Part shown: positions 1 to 5,081 of the stretch, one piece after another
Layout of the letters: each line of letters opens with the position of its first letter
Position numbering within the stretch: position 1 is the stretch's first letter
Source: Chitinophagaceae bacterium
Lineage (GTDB): Bacteria > Bacteroidota > Bacteroidia > Chitinophagales > Chitinophagaceae
DNA: 5,081 nucleotides
Direction of reading: 5' to 3'
NCBI GenBank assembly: GCA_013205585.1
Contig: JABMML010000010.1
Location: 1-5,081, forward strand
Position numbers and translations under genes: made by a program
Notes under the pieces: generated by a model
Seen by the model: the letters and a program-made list of their open reading frames with translations, nothing else
What the model was told of the DNA's origin: nothing
Databases searched by the model: none

Positions 1-15
1 ACTTAGGGTATATTA

Positions 16-47
16 TTTAGTAATATGTTCCATTTTTTGTATCTTCG
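16..47 (+). promoter_or_regulatory. Putative Bacteroidota-type promoter for the coiled-coil protein gene
   Basis: TATCTTCG at 40-47 matches the Bacteroidota -7 box TAnnTTTG at all but one defined position. A weak -33 candidate, TTTA at 16-19, lies 20 bp upstream, within the usual spacing. A transcript starting about 7 bp downstream would have a leader of roughly 15 nt before the ATG at 69, which fits a start without a Shine-Dalgarno sequence. The box is seen in the sequence; promoter activity is inferred. Confidence 0.45.
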
Positions 48-68
48 TAGCCTTAAACTAAAAAATTT

Positions 69-977
69 ATGAGTAACGAATCTTCTAGCATGGGCAGTAA
101 AATAACCATTGGGGTATTAGTATTAGTCATTGTTGGCTCTTGGATATATTTCAATAGTTCAAAAGTGGACATTATTACTACCTATGACAACAAAATAGCT
201 GTGATTGATAGTGCAAAAGCAAAAATTCAAGCTGAATTTATAGAAGTATCTGCTAAAGCAGACTCTTTAACCAACCAAAATACTAGCCTTCAAGGTGATT
301 TATTAGACAAGTCTAATCAAATTCAAAAATTGAAATCTAATATTAGCACTATTTTGCGTAAGCAAAATGCTACAGATGTAGAATTAGCAGAAGCAAAAAC
401 TTTAATTGCCGATTTAAATGGCAAGGTAACTAACCTATTTGCAGACCTTAGTAAGGCACAAGCTGAAAACAAAGATTTATCTGCAAAAAACGAAGTTTTA
501 AATACTACGAATACAACCTTAAATACGAATTTAACAGCTACTCAAAAAGAGAGAGAAAGATTACAAGATATAGGTTCTACTTTACACGCCTCTACATTTA
601 GCATTCAAGCTTTAAGAATTAAAGAGGATGGCTCTGAGAAAGTAACGAGCAACACTAAAAGAGCAAATACCATTCGTTTGTCTTTCCAAATTGACAGAAA
701 CAAAATCACGCCAACAGGATCACAAGAGTTATTTGTTTGTATTGCAGGTCCAGATGGAAAAGCTTTCAACGAAACTGGTAAAATTAATACAAGAGAAGAT
801 GGTGCTAAAGCCTATTCTAATAAGTTGTCAGTTCAATACGAACAAAATAAAGATTTACCTGTAAGCTATGATATCAAAAATATAACCTTTACGGAAGGAG
901 AATATTTAGTAGAAATTTATCATAACGGTTTCAAAATTGGAGAAGGTAAAACTAAATTAACAAAGGGATTATTCTAG
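69..977 (+). CDS. Membrane-anchored coiled-coil protein with C-terminal beta-rich domain, function unknown
   Basis: A 302-residue protein. After a short polar N-terminus (1-11) comes one hydrophobic segment (about 12-29, rich in I, V, L) followed by a polar stretch. This suggests a single-pass anchor with the rest of the protein on one side of the membrane, probably the periplasm; a cleaved signal peptide is less likely because no clear cleavage site follows. Residues about 40-168 are rich in A, K, E, L, N and T with heptad-like spacing and no proline, so a long coiled coil is expected. Residues about 174-302 look like a compact beta domain (ALRIKEDG, RLSFQIDRN, LFVCIAGPDGK, EGEYLVEIYHNGFKIGEG), similar in style to conserved Bacteroidota proteins of unknown function that pair a coiled coil with such a domain. 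It ends with two tandem TAG stops (975-980). The ATG at 69 is chosen because it precedes the anchor directly and sits just after a promoter-like box. The gene appears monocistronic, with a terminator downstream. I assign no function. Confidence 0.85.
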   Translation: MSNESSSMGSKITIGVLVLVIVGSWIYFNSSKVDIITTYDNKIAVIDSAKAKIQAEFIEVSAKADSLTNQNTSLQGDLLDKSNQIQKLKSNISTILRKQNATDVELAEAKTLIADLNGKVTNLFADLSKAQAENKDLSAKNEVLNTTNTTLNTNLTATQKERERLQDIGSTLHASTFSIQALRIKEDGSEKVTSNTKRANTIRLSFQIDRNKITPTGSQELFVCIAGPDGKAFNETGKINTREDGAKAYSNKLSVQYEQNKDLPVSYDIKNITFTEGEYLVEIYHNGFKIGEGKTKLTKGLF

Positions 978-1004
978 TAGACCCTATTTAAAAATAGTAG
1001 TACC

Positions 1005-1034
1005 AAAAGTATAAGTATTAAAAGTATTAGTACT
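1005..1034 (+). repeat. Imperfect 15-bp tandem repeat, two copies
   Basis: Two adjacent 15-bp units, AAAAGTATAAGTATT (1005-1019) and AAAAGTATTAGTACT (1020-1034), agree at 13 of 15 positions. They lie between the stop of the coiled-coil gene and its terminator, so they would be in the 3' untranslated region. This is probably simple low-complexity drift; no function is claimed. Confidence 0.5.
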
Positions 1035-1060
1035 TAATTCTTTCATAAGAACATGAACAG

Positions 1061-1092
1061 AAAAGGCCTCCCTTAAAAAGGAGGCCTTTTTT
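1061..1092 (+). terminator. Intrinsic terminator between two convergent genes, probably bidirectional
   Basis: A perfect 11-bp stem pairs AAAAGGCCTCC (1061-1071) with GGAGGCCTTTT (1080-1090) around an 8-nt loop. The 3' arm runs into six T residues (1087-1092). On the opposite strand the hairpin is also followed by four T residues, so it can serve the minus-strand gene at 1130-1444 as well. It lies 83 bp past the stop of the upstream gene and 38 bp past the stop of the convergent gene. Confidence 0.9.
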
Positions 1093-1129
1093 AATATCAC
1101 TATTTAATAAAGTAAATACTTTACTAAAT

Positions 1130-1444
1130 CTAGTTCACTAATTCATTGGTACTGCTAAAATCCTGCATCATACCACCAATAGGTATTTCGTTGTAGGATA
1201 AAGCATAAAACCATAATTGAATGGCAGCAGGAGAAATAGACTCTACAAAGAAATTGGCTTTGCTTAACAAAGGAATTAATTTGCTGCTTATTTCTTGCAT
1301 ATCACTTCCCTCTTCGGATAGCGTGTATGCATTGAGTAAACTTTTCAACTGTGCTAATTCATTGTCCAATAAATGATCGAAGGCATGCAACTGTATAAAT
1401 TCCGAAACGGCTTCATACAACATTGCTTTGTTAGTAGCTTTCAT
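1130..1444 (-). CDS. Small helical protein of unknown function
   Basis: A 104-residue, acidic, mostly helical soluble protein that I do not recognise. It has no signal peptide, no membrane segment and no cysteine. Predicted helices are roughly 6-24 (AMLYEAVSEFIQLHAF), 27-40, 48-66 and 72-84 (PAAIQLWFYALSY), followed by a glycine/methionine-containing turn (IGGMM) and a polar tail. The ATG at 1444 is preferred because a Bacteroidota-like -7 box (GAACTTTG on the minus strand, 1477-1484) lies about 33 bp upstream. It is monocistronic: its 3' end faces the shared terminator at 1061-1092, and the next gene upstream is on the other strand. Codon use and AT content look like those of its neighbours. 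An open frame of this length with its own promoter-like box and terminator supports a real gene, but expression is not proven. Confidence 0.7.
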   Translation of the reverse strand: MKATNKAMLYEAVSEFIQLHAFDHLLDNELAQLKSLLNAYTLSEEGSDMQEISSKLIPLLSKANFFVESISPAAIQLWFYALSYNEIPIGGMMQDFSSTNELVN

Positions 1445-1476
1445 ACATATTGTTTTTTAGGTTTAGGATTACAATG

Positions 1477-1484
1477 CAAAGTTC
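1477..1484 (-). promoter_or_regulatory. Putative -7 promoter box for the small helical protein gene
   Basis: Read on the minus strand the sequence is GAACTTTG, which matches TAnnTTTG except at the first base. Transcription would begin near 1470, giving a leader of about 25 nt. The -33 element is weak: the nearest TTG on the minus strand (plus-strand CAA at 1511-1513) is 26 bp upstream, longer than the usual 19-23, and lies inside the palindrome at 1503-1514. Confidence 0.4.
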
Positions 1485-1502
1485 AATACATTATGTTTCC
1501 TA

Positions 1503-1514
1503 ATTGTTAACAAT
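1503..1514. promoter_or_regulatory. Perfect 12-bp palindrome, possible operator
   Basis: ATTGTTAACAAT is its own reverse complement over 12 bp. It sits just upstream of the likely -7 box of the divergent minus-strand gene, about where its -33 region would be, and upstream of promoter-like boxes reading toward the sugar genes. A dimeric regulator could bind here. AT-rich palindromes also arise by chance, so this is a candidate only. Confidence 0.3.
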
Positions 1515-1525
1515 AGTCATTTTGA

Positions 1526-1570
1526 CTTGCCTGTGGAAAACTTGACAAAAAATGTTTGTATACTTATTAA
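1526..1570 (+). promoter_or_regulatory. Overlapping promoter-like boxes reading rightward
   Basis: Two readings overlap. In the Bacteroidota style, CTTG (1526-1529) is followed after 21 bp by AATGTTTG (1551-1558), which matches TAnnTTTG at all but its first base. In the classical sigma-70 style, TTGACA (1542-1547) is followed after 17 bp by TATTAA (1565-1570). Either would transcribe toward the permease gene with a leader of about 350 nt, or toward the possible gene remnant at 1573-1752. No better promoter was found nearer to the permease start. Confidence 0.3.
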
Positions 1571-1572
1571 TA

Positions 1573-1752
1573 TTGACTAAGCTTTTAATAATCTATTGAA
1601 AATGAATTGGTTAGATTAAATAAAGTCTTAGAAATTATGCTAAGAGTTTAGCCTATAATCCAGATAAGTTCAACAAAATCGGGAGTATTCCTGAATTGGT
1701 TTCCTTTCCAGCCTTTGCCTAGGGTAGTATTGTGCAGTTAAATGTACTATGA
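1573..1752 (+). pseudogene. Possible decayed coding remnant, family unknown
   Basis: This stretch has protein-like composition broken by frame changes and stops. One frame (1598-1633) reads ENELVRLNKVLE. Moving on by two bases into the frame of 1636 gives YAKSLAYNPDKFNKIGSI and then PELVSFPAFA up to a TAG at 1720-1722, after which the same frame continues GSIVQLNVL to a TGA at 1750-1752. The segments have balanced hydrophobic and charged residues, unlike typical AT-rich spacer, and no intact start-to-stop frame joins them. I cannot name the parent family. The alternative is a chance reading of spacer DNA, which remains quite possible over such a short length. Confidence 0.25.
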
Positions 1753-1926
1753 CGATCTGCAGTTTTAATTTGAATATTTTACTTTATTGTCTTTAAAACT
1801 CCTTGGTTTTCAGTACTTAATTCTAATTATATGTAGACAGATTTTTAGCCTTTTTACACATTGAATTATAATTTTAAGTATTTTACGGAATCGATTCAAC
1901 CAATAACGATTAAACTAACGAATCTT

Positions 1927-3615
1927 ATGAGCCAAACCAAACAACCTACCAATTCAGGTGCATTATCTACCCTTGTAGTGGTGTTCTTTTTCTGGGGCTT
2001 TATTGCTTCAAGCAATAGTGTCTTTATTCCTTTTTGTAAGCATAAATTTAACCTTGACCAATTTCAAAGTCAATTAGTCGATTTTGCTTTCTACCTAGCC
2101 TACTATATAGGTGCCTTAGGCCTATTTGCATATGGAGCATTTGGTGGTAAGGATTTAGTGGGTAAATGGGGATATAAGAAAAGTATTGTCTATGGCTTAC
2201 TATTTTCTGCCATTGGTGCAGCTGCCATGATTATTGCAGTGAATGCCAATACATTTACAGGCATGTTAGTTGGTTTATTCATAGTGGCTTTAGGATTTTC
2301 TTTACAACAAACCGCAGCACAACCTTTTTCCATTGCATTAGGCGACCCTTCCACCGGCGCAAGCCGTGTGAACCTTGCAGGTGGTATTAATTCCTTTGGA
2401 ACCTCTATTGGGCCTATTGTGGTAGCCTTTGCTTTATTTGGAAGCGCTGCTGCTATTACCGATGACCAAATTGCTGCACTAAGCTTAAGCAAAGTGGTGA
2501 TATTGTATACAGCTGTGGGTATTTTATTTTTAGCCGCAGCCGCTATGTTTCATTTTTCAAAAAAAGTACCTCCAGGTATATCTGAAGAAAAAATTGAACC
2601 CGCTAATAAAGCTTTATACTTATTATTAATCATGACAGGCGTTTTAATTATAATGTTTGTGCCTATTTTTAGTAGCTATAAAATTGATCCTACTACTTTA
2701 ACCGATGCAGGTAGGCACGATTTAGAAACCACGCGTTTAAAATGGTTATTTGGCGCTTTAGCCACTGTGGTACTGGGTTTATTGTATGCAAATTTCAAAG
2801 CACAGAAAAATGAAAGTGGTTGGGGTGCGATGAAATACCCTCAATTAGTGTTAGGTATGCTTGCCTTATTTGTATATGTGGGCGCTGAAGTTTCAATTGG
2901 TTCTAACTTAGGAGAATTATTAAAGCAAGCCGATTTTGGAAGTATCCCTTCTTCAAAAATTGCACCTTATATTTCTATGTATTGGGGCAGTATGATGATT
3001 GGCCGATGGGCAGGTGCCATTTCTGCATTCGAGTTTAAAAGCAGTACGAAAAAAATATTAACAGTAATTGTTCCTTTAGTAGCCTTTGGAATTGTAATTG
3101 CTGTAAACAGTATTGCCCAATACGACATGACTCCGCTATACATGTACATCGTTTGTATTTTCATACAAATTGTGGCCTTCTTCTTAAGTCAAGACAAACC
3201 TGCTAAAACTTTATTAATATTTAGTTTAATTGGAGTAGTCTCTATGTTAATTGGTGTATTCACTAAAGGAGACATTGCTATTTATGCTTTCTTAACAGGT
3301 GGAATTGCTTGTTCCATTATGTGGCCTTGTATTTTTGCCTTATCTATTGCAGGTATTGGAAAGTATACCACACAAGGTGCCGCTTTTTTAATCATGATGA
3401 TTTTAGGGGGCGGTATTATTCCTCCTATCCAAGGTAAATTATCTGACTTCTTACAATCTTCTCATTTAGATACCCCAGGTTATGGTATACATAATTCATT
3501 CTGGGTACCTGTTTTCTGTTTTGCTTATATTTTAGTATTTGCCATTTCAGTAAAAGGTATTTTAAAGAAGCAAGGAATTAACTATGAAGAAACGGAAGCA
3601 GTAGCAGGACATTAA
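1927..3615 (+). CDS. Sugar permease of the FHS/FucP-GluP family (major facilitator superfamily), long Bacteroidota form
   Basis: An inner-membrane sugar importer, most likely for glucose or a related hexose, working with the adjacent sugar kinase. Family marks are clear: FFFWGFIASSN with IPF in segment 1 (residues 20-36), LQQTAAQPF (126-134), ALGDPSTGASRVNLAGGINS (137-156), the YVGAEVSIGS signature (317-326) and YWGSMMIGRWAG (352-363). At 562 residues it is over 100 longer than E. coli FucP. The excess falls in two places: hydrophobic segments at about 229-250 and 271-290 in the central loop, and three segments (about 375-397, 402-420, 427-446) where one is expected, so about 16 membrane segments rather than 12. 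Serine 31 and glutamine 128 align with FucP Asp46 and Glu135, which are needed for proton coupling there. The frame is open back to a TTG at 1861, but the ATG at 1927 puts the first membrane segment about 14 residues from the start, as is usual. It ends in three tandem TAA codons and is followed 25 bp later by the kinase, so the two are probably co-transcribed. Substrate is not determined by sequence. Confidence 0.92.
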   Translation: MSQTKQPTNSGALSTLVVVFFFWGFIASSNSVFIPFCKHKFNLDQFQSQLVDFAFYLAYYIGALGLFAYGAFGGKDLVGKWGYKKSIVYGLLFSAIGAAAMIIAVNANTFTGMLVGLFIVALGFSLQQTAAQPFSIALGDPSTGASRVNLAGGINSFGTSIGPIVVAFALFGSAAAITDDQIAALSLSKVVILYTAVGILFLAAAAMFHFSKKVPPGISEEKIEPANKALYLLLIMTGVLIIMFVPIFSSYKIDPTTLTDAGRHDLETTRLKWLFGALATVVLGLLYANFKAQKNESGWGAMKYPQLVLGMLALFVYVGAEVSIGSNLGELLKQADFGSIPSSKIAPYISMYWGSMMIGRWAGAISAFEFKSSTKKILTVIVPLVAFGIVIAVNSIAQYDMTPLYMYIVCIFIQIVAFFLSQDKPAKTLLIFSLIGVVSMLIGVFTKGDIAIYAFLTGGIACSIMWPCIFALSIAGIGKYTTQGAAFLIMMILGGGIIPPIQGKLSDFLQSSHLDTPGYGIHNSFWVPVFCFAYILVFAISVKGILKKQGINYEETEAVAGH

Positions 3616-3640
3616 TAATAATTTAAAATAAAAATTGAGC

Positions 3641-4591
3641 ATGGATTCTTTTATAGCGGGGGTTGATATTGGTGGCACAGGTACCAAGTTTGGTATAGTA
3701 GATAATCTAGGTAATGTTTTATCATCTGATACAATGTCCACCAAGGGGCATGCGGATATTCATGCTTATATAGATGAGTTGTATGATAAATTAATGGTTC
3801 TTATTGACAAAGTGGGTGGTGTGGGATGTATTAAAGGTATTGGTGTAGGTGCTCCTAATGGGAATGTATATACGGGGACTATTGAATATGCGCCTAACCT
3901 TCCATGGAGAGGAATTATTCCTTTAGCTAAATTAATTCAAGATAAATTTAATTTACCTGTAAGATTAACCAACGATGCCAATGCTGCTGCAGTAGGTGAA
4001 ATGACTTATGGTGCAGCAAAAGGCATGAAAAATTTTATTTTAATTGCCTTAGGAACAGGTGTGGGTAGTGGTATTGTGGCCAATGGAGAATTAATTTATG
4101 GATATGATGGAATGGCAGGAGAATTAGGACATACTATTATTATACCCGATGGACGCATACACCCTGGCACAGGGAAAAAAGGTTCACTAGAAAGTTATGC
4201 TTCTGCAACAGGAGTGGCAATATCGGCTGTGGAAATTTTAGATAATACCGACAAACCCAGTTCCTTAAGAAACATTCCTATTGATAAGATAGATTCTAAA
4301 GCAGTATTTGAAGCGGCCACTGCTGGCGATGAAGTAGCCAAAGAAGTATTTGAATACACAGGCAGAATATTAGGAATTGCTTTAGCCAACTTTGTAATGT
4401 TCTCTAGCCCTGAAGCCATTATATTATTCGGAGGCTTAACCAAGGCGGGTGATTTAATTTTAAAACCTACGCGTGAACATATGGAAGCGAACTTGATTGA
4501 AGTGTTCCAAAATAAAATTAAAATATTGGTGAGTCACTTGAAAGAATCTGACGCTGCTATATTAGGGGCAAGCGCCTTAATGTGGGAGTAA
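3641..4591 (+). CDS. ROK-family sugar kinase, probable glucokinase, lacking the zinc-motif cysteines
   Basis: A cytoplasmic kinase of 316 residues, the usual ROK length, that would phosphorylate a hexose with ATP (glucose to glucose 6-phosphate if it is a glucokinase). Visible motifs are the N-terminal phosphate-binding loop [15 protein letters not shown] (7-21), the sugar and catalytic motif [11 protein letters not shown] (110-120, catalytic base Asp112), the second phosphate loop [14 protein letters not shown] (136-149), the sugar-contacting ELGH (161-164), and a final glycine-rich ATP-site motif ILFGGL (261-266). The normal ROK zinc motif CxCGxxGCxE is replaced at 175-184: Pro175, Thr177 and Ser182 stand where the three cysteines should be, while Glu184 and His164 remain. 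The only cysteine in the protein is Cys63. The ATG at 3641 is chosen; a TTG two codons earlier is unlikely. It follows the permease by 25 bp without a terminator, consistent with one operon. Its 3' end overlaps the convergent lipA by 15 bp. Substrate could also be fructose, mannose or another hexose. Confidence 0.9.
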   Translation: MDSFIAGVDIGGTGTKFGIVDNLGNVLSSDTMSTKGHADIHAYIDELYDKLMVLIDKVGGVGCIKGIGVGAPNGNVYTGTIEYAPNLPWRGIIPLAKLIQDKFNLPVRLTNDANAAAVGEMTYGAAKGMKNFILIALGTGVGSGIVANGELIYGYDGMAGELGHTIIIPDGRIHPGTGKKGSLESYASATGVAISAVEILDNTDKPSSLRNIPIDKIDSKAVFEAATAGDEVAKEVFEYTGRILGIALANFVMFSSPEAIILFGGLTKAGDLILKPTREHMEANLIEVFQNKIKILVSHLKESDAAILGASALMWE

Positions 4592-5081
4592 AGTTTCTTC
4601 TAACCATTTGTTTCTCCCCCATCCTGCTATCACATGTTTTTCTGAATGATAAGACGACCTCACTAAGGGCCCGCTTTCTACATAATCAAAACCCAACTCG
4701 TAGCCTATTTGTCTTAGTTCTGCAAATTCATCGGGATGTACAAAGCGTTGAACCGCTAAATGTTTTTTAGTAGGTTGTAAGTATTGACCCAAGGTTAATA
4801 CATCGGTTCCTACCGACACTAAGTCTTTCATCGTTTGAATTACCTCTTCTTTCTGCTCTCCAATGCCTAACATAATACCCGTCTTAGTGCGCATGCCTCC
4901 TTTTTTCAGTGTCTCTAGCACGCCTAAGCTTCTTCTATATTTTGCTTGCACCCTTACTTTATGTGTAATACGTTCCACTGTTTCCATATTATGACTAACC
5001 ACTTCTGGAGCCGCTTCTATGATTCGATTAATTTGTTCTTGTATACCTCTAAAATCGGGAATTAAAGTTTCTAAAGTGGTA
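4577..5081 (-). CDS. lipA: Lipoyl synthase, C-terminal part (gene continues past the right edge)
   Basis: Radical SAM enzyme that inserts two sulfur atoms into protein-bound octanoyl groups to make the lipoyl cofactor of pyruvate, 2-oxoglutarate and related dehydrogenases and of the glycine cleavage system. The window holds 167 C-terminal residues, with the first complete codon at 5080; the usual full length is near 300, so the radical SAM CxxxCxxC and the auxiliary-cluster cysteines lie outside. Conserved LipA motifs seen here, numbered within the visible part, are LIPDFRG (6-12), SHNMETV (29-35), YRRSL (48-52), [10 protein letters not shown] (66-75), [12 protein letters not shown] (93-104) and GPLVRSSYH (137-145). 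A serine of the RSSY motif is the known unusual ligand of the auxiliary 4Fe-4S cluster. The frame stays open across 5003-5081, so the GTG at 5002 is internal and not a start. The tail after RSSYH is 22 residues, and its last codons overlap the kinase gene. Identification is firm. Confidence 0.96.
   Translation of the reverse strand, partial: TTLETLIPDFRGIQEQINRIIEAAPEVVSHNMETVERITHKVRVQAKYRRSLGVLETLKKGGMRTKTGIMLGIGEQKEEVIQTMKDLVSVGTDVLTLGQYLQPTKKHLAVQRFVHPDEFAELRQIGYELGFDYVESGPLVRSSYHSEKHVIAGWGRNKWLEETLLPH

Larger units (their letters stand above)
1445..1926. other. Long intergenic region between divergent genes
   Basis: About 480 bp separate the start of the minus-strand small gene from the chosen start of the permease. 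The left third holds the 12-bp palindrome (1503-1514), promoter-like boxes on both strands and a TGTGGAAAA motif (1532-1540) one base away from a DnaA-box core. The middle holds the possible coding remnant and a weak hairpin (TCTTAG 1626-1631 with CTAAGA 1640-1645). The right part (about 1755-1926) is AT-rich with no convincing promoter; it has a 10-bp palindrome GAATCGATTC at 1888-1897. No tRNA, recognisable riboswitch or terminator was found. Confidence 0.6.

Noticed and set aside
1532..1540. TGTGGAAAA, close to a DnaA-box core
   Set aside because: There is only one imperfect box, with no cluster, no nearby replication genes and no clear AT-rich unwinding element, so an origin is not supported.
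1626..1645. Hairpin TCTTAG/CTAAGA with an 8-nt loop
   Set aside because: The stem is only 6 bp, AT-rich and without a T-run, so it is neither a terminator nor a convincing structured RNA.
1861..1926. TTG start at 1861 adding 22 residues to the permease
   Set aside because: The extension has no family-like sequence, and the ATG at 1927 gives the usual short N-terminus before the first membrane segment. The frame is open upstream only by chance.
2190..2492. Minus-strand open frames inside the permease and kinase genes (for example 2190-2492, 2967-3164, 3562-3744, 4195-4443)
   Set aside because: They lie antisense to well-supported genes, have low-information composition and have no start signals of their own.
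4582..4770. Plus-strand 62-residue open frame inside lipA
   Set aside because: It is antisense to conserved LipA codons and has no recognisable protein features.
4577..5002. LipA read as a 141-residue protein starting at the GTG at 5002
   Set aside because: The same frame continues upstream to the window edge with conserved LipA sequence (LIPDFRG and the rest), so this GTG is an internal valine.

Overview
The window looks like a chromosomal segment from an AT-rich member of the Bacteroidota. The evidence is the housekeeping-type promoter boxes of that phylum (TAnnTTTG-like), the lack of Shine-Dalgarno sequences, a FucP/GluP-type sugar permease of the long Bacteroidota form, and a membrane-anchored coiled-coil protein of a style common in the phylum. 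A family-level guess (Chitinophagaceae or a close relative) is inference only. No mobile element, tRNA, rRNA or CRISPR array is visible.

Layout. Positions 69-977 (+) encode a one-pass membrane protein with a long coiled coil and a C-terminal beta-rich domain of unknown function. A strong, partly bidirectional terminator hairpin (1061-1092) separates it from a convergent small helical protein of unknown function (1130-1444, -). A gap of about 480 bp (1445-1926) follows. It holds a 12-bp palindrome, promoter-like boxes on both strands, and a stretch that reads like a decayed coding sequence. A two-gene unit then runs on the + strand: a sugar permease of the FHS/FucP family (1927-3615) and, 25 bp later, a ROK-family sugar kinase (3641-4591). 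Converging on it is the 3' part of lipA, lipoyl synthase (4577-5081, -, running off the right edge), whose stop codon lies inside the kinase gene, giving a 15-bp tail-to-tail overlap.

How the genes work together. The permease and kinase form a natural pair: sugar (probably glucose or a related hexose) enters by the permease and is phosphorylated by the kinase for glycolysis. Both depart from the textbook form. The permease lacks the two acidic residues used for proton coupling in E. coli FucP and has about four extra hydrophobic segments. The kinase lacks all three cysteines of the ROK zinc motif while keeping its catalytic and sugar-binding residues. LipA serves lipoylation of 2-oxoacid dehydrogenases and has no evident functional tie to the sugar genes. 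The region is mostly ordinary chromosome. The points most worth checking are the altered permease/kinase pair, the possible gene remnant, and the two uncharacterised proteins on the left.
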